Origin: Penium margaritaceum
Taxonomy: Eukaryota > Streptophyta > Zygnematophyceae > Desmidiales > Peniaceae
Length of the DNA: 64,000 nucleotides
Direction: 5' to 3'
NCBI GenBank assembly: GCA_023375785.1
Contig: SZWC01000029.1
Span: forward strand, 508,353-572,352
Part shown: positions 1-11,600 of the stretch, piece after piece
How the letters are laid out: every line of letters starts with the position of its first letter
How positions within the stretch are numbered: position 1 is the stretch's first letter
Position numbers and translations under genes: made by a program
The notes under the pieces: generated by a model
What the model was told of the DNA's origin: nothing
The model's input: only the letters and a program-made list of their open reading frames with translations
The model's database searches: none

Positions 1-3000
1 CCCGGCTTTGGTTTCTGTGACCCGGCTTTGGTTTCCATGGCCCGGCTTTGGTTTCTGTGACTCAGCTTTGGTTTCTATGACTTGGCTTTGGTTTCTGTGA
101 CCCGGCTTTGGTTTCAGTGCCCCGACTTTGGTTTTTGTGACCCGGCTTTGGTTTCTGTGACCCGGCTTTGGTTTCTGTGACCTGGCTTTTGTTTCTCAGA
201 CCTGGCTTTGGTTTTTGTGACCCGGCTTTGGTTTGTGTGACCCGGCTTTGCTTTCTGTGTACCGGCTTTGTTTTCCGTGACTCGGCTTTTGTTTTTGTGA
301 CCCAGCTATGCTTTCTGTGGCCGGCTTTGGTTTCTGTGACCCGGCTTTGGTTTCTGTGACCCGGCTTTGGTTCTGGTGACCCGGCTTTGGTTTCTGTGAC
401 CCGGCATTGGCTTCTGTAACCCGGCTTTGGTTTCTGTGACCCGGCTTTGGTTTGTGTGACCAGGCTTTGGTTTCTGTGACCCGGCTTTAGTTTCTGTGAC
501 GTGGCTCTGGTTTCTGTGACACGGCTTTGGTTTCTGTGACCTGGCTGTGGTTTCTGTGACCCGGCTTTGGTTTCTGTGACATGGCCTTGGTTTCTGTGAC
601 CTGGATTTGGTTTCTGTGACCCAGCTTTGGTTTCTGTGACCCGGCTTCGGTGTCTATGACCCGGCTTTGGTTTTGTGACCCTTCTTTGGTTTTAATGACC
701 CGGCTTTGGTTCCTGGGACCCGGCTTTTGTTTCTGTTACCCAGCTTTGGTTTCTGTGACCCGACTTTGGTTTCTATGACCCCGCTTTGGTTTTTGTGACC
801 TGGCTTGTGTTTTTGTGACCCGGCTCTGGTTCTGTGACTTGGCTTTGGTTTCTGTGACCCGGCTTATGTTTCTGTAATCCGCCTTTGGATTATGTGTCCC
901 GGCTTTGGTTTCTGTTACCCGGCTTTGGTTTCCATGACCGGGCTTTTGTTTATGTTATCCGGCTTTGGTTCATTGACCCGGCTTTGGTTTCTGTGACCCG
1001 GGTTTAGTTTCTGTGACCCGGCTTCGGTTTCTGTGACCCGGCTTTGGTTTCTGTGACCCCGCTTTGGTTTTCATGACCCAGCTTTGGTTTCTATGACCCG
1101 GGTTTGGTTTGTGTGACCCGGCTTTGGTTTTTGTGACCAGGCTTTGGCTTCTGTGACCCGGCTTTGGTGTCTGTGACCTGACTTTGGTTTTTGTGACCCT
1201 ACTTTGCTTTCTGTGACTGGTTTTGGTTTCTGTGAACCGGCTTTTGTTTCTCTGACCTGGCTTTGGTTTCTGTGACCCGGCTTTGGTTTGTGTGACCCAG
1301 CTTTGCTTTCTGTGACCCGACTTTGTTTTCCGTGACTCGGCTTTCGTTTATGTGACGCGGCTTTGGTTTATGTGATCCGGATTTGGTTGCTGTGACCCGG
1401 CTTTGGTTTCTGTGACCCGGCTTTGGTTTTAACAACCCGGCTTTGGTTTCTGTGACCCCGCTTTGGTTTCCGTGACCCGGCTTTTATTTCTGTGACCCGG
1501 GTGTTGTTTTTGTGACCCGGCTTTGGTTTCTGTGACCCGGCTTTGGTTACTGTGACCCGGCTTTGGTTTCTATGACCCAGCTTTGTTTTTGTGATCCGGC
1601 TCTGGTTTTGATGACCCGGCTTTGGTTTCTGGGACCCGGCTTTGGTTTCTGTGACCCAGCTTTGGTTTATGTGACCCGGCTTTGGTTTCTATGACCCCAC
1701 TTTGTTTTCTGTGACCTGGCTTGGTTTCTGTGACCCGGCTTTGGTTCTGTGACCTGGCTTTGGTTGCTGTGACGCGGCTAATGTTTCCGTGATCGGGCTT
1801 TGGATTCTGTGACCCGCCTTTGGTTTCTGTGACCAGGCTTTGGTTCGTATGACAGGGCTTTGGTTTATGTGCTCCGGCTTTGGTTTGTTGACCTGGCTTT
1901 GGTTTCTGTGACCCGGTTTTGGTTTTTGTGATCCGGCTTTGGCTTCTATGACCCGGCTTTGGTTTCTGTGACACAGCTTTGGTTTCTGTGACCCTGCTTT
2001 GGTTTCTATGACCCCGCTTTGGTTTCTGTGACCCGGCTTTGGTTTCTTTGACCCGGCTTTGGTTTGTGTGACCCGGCTTTGGTTTCTGTGACCCGACTTT
2101 GGTTTTTGTGACCCGGCTTTGGTTTCTGTGACCCGGCTTTGGTTTCTGTGAACCGGCTTTCGTTTCTATGACCTGGCTTTGGTTTCTGTGACCCGGCTTT
2201 GGTTTGTGTGACCCGGCTTTGCTTTCTGTGACACGTCTTTGGTTTCCGTGACTCGGCTTTTGTTTCTGTGACCCGGTTTTGGTTTCTTTGACCCAGCTTT
2301 GGTTGCTGTGACCGGGCTTTGGTTTCTGTAACCCGGCTTTGGTTTCAATGACCCGGCTTTGGTTTATGTGACCCGGATTTTGTTTCTATGGCCCGGCTTT
2401 GGTTTCTGTGACTTGGCTTTGGTTTCTGTGACTTGGCTTTGGTTTCTGTGATCCGGCTTAAGTTTCAGTGACCCGACTTTGGTTTTTGTGACCTGGCTTT
2501 GGTTTCTTTGACCCGGCTTTTGTTTTGTGACCCGGCTTTGGTTTCTCAGACCTGGCTTTGGTTTCTGTGTCAGGCTTTGGTTTGTGTGACCCGGCTATGC
2601 TATTTGTGAACCGGCTTTGGTTCCAGTGACTCGGCTTTTGTTTATGTGACCCAAATTTGCTTTCTTTGGCGGGCTTTGGTTTCTGTGACTCGGCTTTGGT
2701 CTCTGTAACCCGGCTTTGGTTTATGTGACCCGGCTTTTCTTTCTGTGACCCAGCTTTGGTTTGTGTAACCCGGCTTTGCTTCTGGTGACCCGGCTTTGGT
2801 TTCTGTGACCCGGCTTTGGTTCCTATGACCCGGCTTTGTTTTCTGTGGCCCGGCTTTGGTTTCTGTGACCAGGCTTTGGTTTCTGTGACCCGGCTTTAGT
2901 TTCTGGGACCCGGCTCTGGTTTCTGTGACCCGGCTTTGGTTTCTGTGACCCGACTTTGGTTTCTGAGACCCGGCTTTGGTTTCTGTGACCTGGCTTTGGT

Positions 3001-3968
3001 TTATGTGACCCGGATTTGGTTTCTGTGACCCGGCTTTGGTTTCTGTGACCCGGCTTTGGTTTCTATGACCCGGCTTTGGTTTCTGGGACCCGGCTTTGGT
3101 TTCTGTTACCCATTTGTGGTTTCTGTGACCCGGCGTTGGTTTCTATGACCCCGCTTTGGTTTCTGTGACCTGGCTCTGGTTTATGTGACCCGGCTCTGGT
3201 TCTGTGACCTGGCTCTGGTTGCTGTGACCCGGCTTATGTCTCTGTGATCCAGCTTTTGATTCTGTGTCCCGGCTTTGGTTTCTATGACCCGGGTTTGGTT
3301 TTTATGACCAGGCTTTGGTTTATGTGATCCGGCTTTGGTTCATTGACTCGGCTTTGGTTTCTGTGACCCGGTTTTGGTTTCCGTTATCTTGCTTTGGTTT
3401 CTGTACCCGGCTTTGGTTTCTGTGACCTGGCTTTGGTTCCTGTGACCCGGCTTTGGTTTCTATGACCCGGCATTGGTTTTTGTGACCCAGCTTTGGTTTT
3501 TTGTGACTTGGCTTTGCCTTCTGTGACCCGGCTTTGGCTTCTGTGACCCCACTTTGGTTTGTGTGACCCTTCTTTGCTTTTAGTGACCCGGCTTTGGTTT
3601 CTGTGAACAGGCTTTCGTTTCTCTGACCTGGATTTGGTTTCTGTGACCCGGCTTTGGTTTGTGTGACCCGGCTTTGCTTTCTTTGACCCGTTTTGTTTTT
3701 TGTGACTCGGCTTTTGTTTCTGTGACCCGGCTTTGGTTTTTGTGATCAGGCTTTGATTGCTGTAATCCGGCTTTGATTTCTGTGACCCGGCTTTGATTTC
3801 AATGGAACGGCTTTGGTTTCTGTGACCTGGCTTTGGTTTGTGTGACCTGGCTTTGATTTCCGTGACTCGGCTTTGGTTTTTGTGACCCAGCTTTGGTTTC
3901 TGTGACCCGGCTTTGGTTACTGTGACCCGGCTTTGGACTCTTGGTGACCCGGCCTTGTATTCTGTGAC
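1..3968 (+). repeat. 20-bp satellite, forward orientation (copy A)
   Basis: Tandem array of about 198 units with consensus ACCCGGCTTTGGTTTCTGTG, running in from outside the window. Units differ from each other by a few substitutions, and occasional 1-bp slips change the phase. Recurring variants such as GACTCGGCTTTTGTTT and GAACCGGCTTTCGTTT come in a fixed order, so higher-order structure exists. The order near positions 21-140 (TTTCCATGGCCCGG, then GACTCAGC, then CAGTGCCCCGAC) is met again near 22000-22110. No gene is seen. Long open frames on the minus strand rich in Lys, Pro, Gly, Asn and Gln arise because three 20-bp units make a 20-codon period without a stop. Confidence 0.97.
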
Positions 3969-4399
3969 CAAAGCCGGGTCACACAAACCAAAGCCGGGTC
4001 ACAGAGGGTCCAAAGCCGGGTCACAAAAACCAAAGCTGGGTCACAGAAACCAAAGCCGGGTCACAAAAACCAAAGCCGGGTCATAGAAACGAAAGCCGGG
4101 TCACAAAAACCAAAGCCGGGTCACAGAATTCAAACCCGGGTCACAGAAACCAAAGCCGGGTCACAGAAACGAAAGCCGGGTCACAAAAACCAAAGCCGGG
4201 TTACAGAAACCAAAGCCGGGTCACACAAACCAAAGCCGGGTCACAGAGGGTCCAAACCCGGGTCACAAAAACCAAAGCTGGGTCACAGAAACCAAAGCCG
4301 GGTCACAAAAACCAAAGCCGGGTCATAGAAACGAAAGCCGGGTCACAAAAACCAAAGCCGGGTCACAGAATTCAAACCCGGGTCACAGAAACCAAAGCC
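3969..4399. repeat. 242-bp tandem duplication starting at the inversion point
   Basis: Positions 3969-4157 recur at 4211-4399 with about one visible mismatch, an offset of 242 bp. The segment carries the AGAGGGTCC variant, a GAAACGAAAGCC unit and an AATTCAAACCCGG unit in the same order. Copy B of the inverted array (from 27088) has these only once, so the duplication is probably younger than the copy A/copy B split. Confidence 0.85.
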
Positions 4400-5640
4400 T
4401 GTTCATATAAACCAAAGCCGGTTCACAGCTACCAAAGCCAGGTCACAGAAACCAAAGCCATGTCACAGAAACCAAAACCGGGTCATAGAAACCAATGCCG
4501 GGTCACATAAACAAAACCCGGGTCACAGAAACCAAAACCGGGTCACATAAACCAAAGCCGGGTCATAAAAACCAAAGCAGGGTCACAAAAACCAAAGACG
4601 TGTCATAGAAACCAAAGCCGGGTCACAAAAACAAATACCGGGTCACAAAAACCAAAGCTGGGTCACAGAAACCAAAGACGAGTCACAAAAACGAAAGCCG
4701 GGTCACTGAAACCACGGCCGGGTCACAGAAGCCAATGCCGGGTCACAGAAACCAAAGCCGGGGAACAGAAACCAAAGCCGGGTCACAGAAACCAAAGCCG
4801 GATCACAGAGGGTCCAAAGCTGGGTCACAAAAACCAAAGACGAGTCACAGAAACCAAAGCTGGGTCAGAGAAACCAAAGCCGGATGATAGAGGGTCCAAA
4901 GCCAGGTCACAGAAACCAAAGACAAGTCACAAAAATTAAAGCCCGATCACAAAAACCAAAGCCGGGTCACAAAAACCAAAGCCGGATTACAAAAACCAAA
5001 GCCAGGTCATGGAAACCAAAGCCGGGTCACAGAAACCAAAGCCGGGTCACAGAAACCAAAGACGGGTCACAAAAACCAAAGCCGGGTTACAGAAACCAAA
5101 GCCGGGTCACATAAGCCAATGCCGGGTCACAGAAACCAAAGCCGGGTAACAGAAACCAAAGCCGGGTCACAGAAACCAAAGCCGGATCACAGAGGGTCCA
5201 AAGCTGGGTCACAAAAACCAAAGACGAGTCACAGAAACCAAAGCTGGGTCACATAAACCAAAGCCGGGTCATAGATGCCAAAGCCAGGTCACAGAAACCA
5301 AAGCGGGGTCACAGAGGGTTTAAAGCAAGGTCACAAAAACCAAAGACGTGTCACACAAACCAAAGCCGGGTCAGAGAAACCAAAGCCGGATGACAGAGGG
5401 TCCAAAGCTGGGTCACAGAAACCAAAGACGAGTCACAAAAGTTAAAGCCGGATCACAAAAACAAAAGCAGGGTCACAAAAACCAAAGCCGGATTACAAAA
5501 ACCAAAGCCGGGTCATGGAAACCAAAGCCGGGTAACAGAAACCAAAGCCGGGTCACAGAAACCAAAGCCGGGTCACACAAACAAAAGCGGGGCCACAGAA
5601 ACCAAAGCTGGGTCACAGAAACCACAGTCGGGTCACAGAA
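3969..5640 (-). repeat. 20-bp satellite, inverted orientation (copy A)
   Basis: The same 20-bp family on the opposite strand (reads CAAAGCCGGGTCACAGAAAC on the plus strand), about 84 units. The switch is abrupt within TCTGTGACCAAAGCCGGG. A longer unit containing CAGAGGGTCCAAAGC recurs (about 4003, 4245, 4806, 5191, 5395) and marks a subfamily. The array ends at ACCACAGTCGGGTCACAGAA and is followed at once by the 10-bp satellite. Confidence 0.97.
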
Positions 5641-8600
5641 AGTGCGTGTAAGTGCGTATAAGTACATGTAAGTGCGTGTAAGTGCGTGTAAGTGCGTGTC
5701 ACTACATGTAACTGTGTGTAAGTGCGTGTAAGTGTGTATAAGTGCATGTAAGTGCATATAACTGATGTAAGTGCGTATAAGTGTTTGTAAGTACGTGTAA
5801 GTGTGTGTAAGTGCATGTAAGTGTGTGTAAGTACATGTAAGTACGTGTAAGTACGTGTAAGTGCGTATAAGTACGTGTAAGTATATATAAGTGTGTGTAA
5901 CTGTGTGTAACTGCGTGTAACTGCGTGTAAGTGCATGTAACTTCATGTAAGTGCGTGTAAGTGTGTGTATGTACGTGTAAGTGGATGTAAGTGCTTCTAC
6001 TTGCGTGGAAGTGCGTGTAAGTGCGTGTAAGTGCATGTAACTACGTGTAACTGCGTATAACTGCGTGTAAGTGTGTGTATGTGCATGCAAGTGTGTATAA
6101 GTGCGTGTAAGGACGTGTAAGTGCGTGTACGTGATGTAAGTGCGTGTAAGTGCGTGTAAGTACATGTATGTGCATGTAAGTACGTGTAAGGGCGTGTAAG
6201 TGCGTGTAAGTATGTATACGTGCGTGTAAGTGTGTGTTAATGTATGTAAGTGTATGTAAGTGCGTGTAAGTGCGTGTAAGTGGGTGTAAGTACGTGTAAG
6301 TGTTTGTAAGTGCGTGTAAGTACGTGTAAGTGCGTGTAAGTGCGTGTAAGTTTGTGTAAGTGTGTGTAATGCGTGTAAGTGCAATTAACAGCATATAAGT
6401 GCGTGTAAGTACGTGTAAGTACGTGTAAGTGTATGTAAGTGCGTGTAATTGTGTGCAAGTACCTGGAAGTGCGTGTAAGTATGTGTAAGTGTGTGTAAGT
6501 ACGTATAAGTGCGTGTAAGTACGTGTAAGTGCGTGTAAGTGCATGTGAGTGCGTGTAAGTGCGTATAGGTGCATGTAAGTGCGTGTAAGTGCGTATATGT
6601 GCGTGTAAGTACGTGCAAGTGTGTGTAAGTGCGTGTAAGTGCGTGTAAGAGCATGTAAGTGTGTGTAAGTGCATATACCTGCGTGTTAGTCTATATAAGT
6701 ACGTATAAGTGCGTGTACGTACGTATAAGTGCATGTAAGTGCGTGTAAGTGCATGGTAGTTTGTGTAAGTCTGTATAATTGCGTATAAGTACGTGTAAGT
6801 ACGTGTAAGTACATGTAAGTGCGTGTAAGTGTGTGTACGTTTGTGTAAGTACATGTAAGTGCGTGTAAGTGTGTGTAAGTACGTGTAAGTTATTGTAAGT
6901 GCTTGCAAGTGCGCATAATTTTTTGTAAGTGTGTATAAATGCGTGAAAGTGTGTGTAAGTACATGTAAGTGCGTGCAAGTGCTTGTAAGTACGTGTAAGT
7001 GCGTGTAAGCGCGTGTAAGTACGTGAAAGTGCGTGTAAGTATGTGTAAGTGCATGTAAGTATGTGTAAGTGCGTGTAAGTGCGTGTAAGTACGTGTAAGT
7101 ACGTTTGATTGTATGTAAGTTCGTGTAAGTGCGTGTAAGTACGAGTAAGTGCACCTAAGTGCGTCTAATTGTGTATACGTGCGTGTAAGTGCGTGTAAGT
7201 GCGTGTAAGTGCGTGTAAGTGCGTATAAGTATGTATAAGTGCGAGTAAGTGTATGTAAGTGCGTGTAAGTGCGTATACGTGCGTATAAGTACGTGTAAGT
7301 GCGTGTAAGTGCGTGTAAGTGTGTGAAAGTACATGTAAGTGCGTGTAAGTGCGTGTAAGTACGCGTAAGTGCGTACAAGTACGTATAAGTGCCTGTAAGT
7401 GCGTGTCAGTACAAGGAAGTGCATGTAAGTGCGTGTAAGTGTGTATACATGCATATACGTATATGTAAGTGCGTATAAGTGCGTGTAAGTGCGTGTTAGT
7501 ACGTATAAGTGTGTGTAACTGCGTGTAAGTGCGTCTAAGTGCGTGTCAGTGCGTGTAAGTGCGTGTAAGTACATGTATGTACGTATAAGTATGTGTAAGT
7601 GCGTATAAGTATGTGTAAGTGCGTGTAAGTGAGTGTAAGTGTGTGTAACTGTGTATAAATGTGTGTAAGTGCGTATAAGTGTGTGTAACTGTGTATAAGT
7701 GCGTGTAAGTGCATGTAACTACGTGTAAGAGTGTGTACGAGTATGTAAGTACATGTAAGTGTGTGTAGGTGTGTGTAAGTACGTGTAAGTGTGTGTAACT
7801 ACATGTAAGTGCGTGTAAGTGTGTATAAGTATGTGTAAGTATGTGTAAGTGCGTGTAAGTGCGTGTAAGTACGTGTAAGTGCGTGTAAGTACGTGTAACT
7901 ATGTGTAACTATGTGTAAGTGCATATAAGAGCTTGTAAGTGCGTGTAAGTGCGTGTAACTATGTGTAACTGCGTTTAACTACGTGTAAGCGTGAGTAAGT
8001 GCGTGTAAGTGCGTGTAAGTGCGTGTAAGTGCGTGTAAGTGTGTGTAAGTACGTGTAAGTACATGTAAGTGCACGTAAGTGTTTGTAAGTACATGTAAGT
8101 ACGTGTAAGTACGTATTAGTACGTTTAAGTTCGTGTGAGTACGTGTAAGTGGGTGTAAGTGCAATTAGCTGTGTGTAAGTGCATGTAAGTATGTATAAGT
8201 GCGTGTAAGGGTGTATAAGTGCGTGTAAGTGTGTGCAAGAATGTGTAAGTGGGTGTAAATGCGTGAAAGTGCGTTTAAGTGCAAGTAAGTGCGTGTAAGT
8301 GTGTGTAAGTGTGTGTAAGTGCGTATAAGTGCGTATGAGTGCGTGTAAGTGCGTGTAAGTACGTGTAAGAGCATGTAAGCATGTATAAGTGTGTATAACT
8401 GCGTGTACGTGCGTGTAAGTGCGTGTAAGTGTGTTTAAGTGCACGTAAGTGTGTGTAAGTGTGTTTAAGTGTGTGTAAGTGCGTGTAAGTGTGTATAAGT
8501 ACGTGTTAGTATGTGTAAGTGCATGTAAGTACGTGTCATTGCTTGTAACTATGTGTAAGTGTGTGTAAGTGCGTATAAACACGTGTAAGTGCATGTAAAT

Positions 8601-11600
8601 GCGTGTAAATGCGTATAAGTGTGTGTAAGTACGTGTAAGTGTGTGTAAGTGCATGTTGGTGTCTGTAAGTACGTGTAAGTGCGTGTAAGAATGTGGAAGT
8701 ATGTGTAAGTATGTATAAGTGCGTAGAAGTGTGTGTAACTGCGTGTAACTGTGTGTAAGTGTGTGTACGTGTATGTAAGTGTGTGTAAGTATGTGTAAGT
8801 ACGTGTAAGTGGGTGTAAGTGCTTGTAATTGTGTGTAAGTGCGTGTAAGTGTGTGTAAGTACGTGTAACAGCGTGTAACTGCGTGTAACTGCGTGTAAGT
8901 ATGTGTAAGTGCGTGTAAGTGCATGTAAGTGCGTGTAAGTGCGTGTAAGTGCCTGTAAGTGCGTGTAAGTACATGTAAGTGCATGTAAGTATTTGTAATT
9001 GCATGTAAATACGTGTAAGTGCGTATACGTACGTATACGTTAGTGTAAGTACGTGTGAGTGCATGAACGTGCAAGTAACTGTATGTAAGTGCCTATAAGT
9101 GCGTATAAGTGTGTGTAAGAGCATGTAAGTACATGTAAGTATGTGCAAGTATGTGCAAGTGCGTGTAAGTGCGTGTAAGTGTGTGTAAGTGCATTTAAGT
9201 ACGTGTAAGTGCGTATAAGTGCGTGTAATTGCCTGTAAGTGTATGTAAGTGCCTATAGGTGTGTCTAAGTGTGTGTAAGTACGTGTAATTGCATGTTTGT
9301 ATATGTAAGTGCGTGTAATCGCATGTAAGTGCGTATAAGTGTGTGTAAGTGTGTGTAAGTGCGTGTAAGTGTGTCTATGCGTATGTAAGTGCATGTAAGT
9401 GTGTGTAAGTGCGTATTAGTACGTGTAAGTACGTGTGAGTGTGTGTAACTGCATGTTACTGTGTGTAAGTACGTGTAAGTGCATATAAGTGCCTGTAAGT
9501 GCATGTAACTATGTGTAAGTGCGTATAAGTGTGTGTAAGTAGGTATAAGTGTGTGTAAGTGCGTATAAGTGTATGTACGTACGTGTAAGAGTGTGTAAGT
9601 GTGTGTAGGTGCGTGTAAGTATGTGTAAGTATGTGTAAGTGGGTGTGAGTGCTTGAAATTGCGTGTAAGTGCTTGTAAGTGCGTGTAAGTACGTATAACA
9701 GTGTGTAACTGCGTATAGCTGCGTGTAAGTGTGTGTAAGTACGCGTAAGTGTGTATAAGAATGTGTAAGTGTGTGTATGTGTGTAAACGTTCATGTAAGT
9801 GCGTGTAAGTACGTATAAGTGCAATCAACTGCGTGTATGTGCGTGTAAGTGTGTGTAAGTGCGTGTAGGAGCGTGTAAGTGCGTGTAAGTGTATGCAAGT
9901 GTGTGCAAGTGTGTGTAAGTGCGTGTAAGTGCGTGTACTTGTGTGAAAGTACATGTAAGTGTGTGTAAGGGCGTGTAAGTGCGTTTAAGTGTGTATAAGT
10001 TTGTGTAAGTACGGTTAAGTTCATGTAAGTACGTATAAATACGTGTAAGTATGTGTAAGTACCTCTAAGTGCGTATAATTGTGTGTAAATGTGCGTAAGT
10101 GTATTTAAGTGAATGTAAGTGCATGTAAGTACGTGTAAGTGGGTGTAAGTACGTGTAAGTGTTTGTAAGTACGTGTAAATACTTGTAAGTGCATGTAAGT
10201 GCGTGTAAGTTCTTGTAAGTGCATGTAAGTGCGTGTAAGTACAATTAACTACGTGTAAGTGTGTGTAAGTGCGTGTAAGTGCGTGTAAGTGTGTGGAAGT
10301 GCGTGTACGTGTGTACAAGTATGTGTAAGTGCCTATAAGTGCGTGTAATTGCCTGTAAGTGCGTGTAAGTGTGCGTAACTACGTATAAGTGTGTGTAAGT
10401 GTCTGTAAGTGCGTGTAAGTACGTATAAGTGTGTCTAAGTACGTGTAAGTGTATGGAAGTGCGCGTAAGTTTGTGTAAGTGTATATAATTGCGTGTAAGC
10501 ATTTGTAAGTGTGTGTGAGTGCGTGTAAGTGTGTGTAAGTGTACGTAAATGCGTGTAAGTGTGTGTAAGCAAGTGTAAGTTCTTGTAAGTGCTTGTAAGT
10601 GCGTGTAATTGCGTGTAAGTGTGTATAAGTATTTGTAGGTACGTGTAAGTGTATGTAAGTGCGTGCAAATGGTTGTAAGTGCGTATAAGTGCGTATAAGT
10701 GCGTGTAAGTATGTTTAAGTGTGTGTAAGTATGTGTAAGTACATGTAAGTGCGTGTAAGTGTGTGTAAGTGTGTATAAGTGCGTGTAAGTGCAAGTAAGT
10801 GCATGTAAGTGTGTGTAAGTGCATATACATGCATATACGTGCGTGTAAGTACGTGTAGGTATGTGTAAGTACGTGTAAGTGTGAGTAAGTGTATGTCGGT
10901 GCGTGTAAGTACGTACACGTGCGTATAAGTGCGTGTGAGTGCGTGTAAGTGTGTGTAAGTGTGTGTATGTGCGAGTAAGTACATGTAAGTGTGTGTAAGT
11001 GCGTATACGTGCGTATAAGTGCATGTAAGTTTGTGTAAGTGCGTGTAAGTGTGTGTAAGTGCATGTAAATGCGTGTAAGTGCATGTAAGTGCGTGTATGT
11101 GTGTGTAAGTACGTGTAAGTACGTCTAAGTGCGTGTAAGTACGAGTAAGTGCATGTAAGTATGTGTAAGTGCATGTAAGTACATGTAAGTGTATGTTTGT
11201 ACGTGTAAGTGTGTGTATGTGCATGCAAGTGCGTGTAAGTGCGGGTAAGTGCATGTAAGTGCATGTAGGTACGTGTACGTGCATGTCTGTGTATCTAAGT
11301 GCGTGTAAGTGCGTATAAGTACGTGTAAGTGCGTGTAATTGCGTGTAAGTGTGTGTAACTACGTATAACTGTGTGTAAGTGCGTGTCAGTGCGTATACAT
11401 GCATGTAAGTGCATGTAGCTATGTGTAAGTGTGTGTAAGTAAGTGTAAGTACGTGTAAGAGTGTGTATGTACATATAAGTATGTGTAAGTGCATGTAAGT
11501 GTGTGTAAGTGCATGTAAGTGTGTGTAAGTGCGTGTAAGTACGTGTAAGTACGTGTAAGTGCGTGTAACTATGTGTAACTGCGTGTAAGTATGTGTAAGT

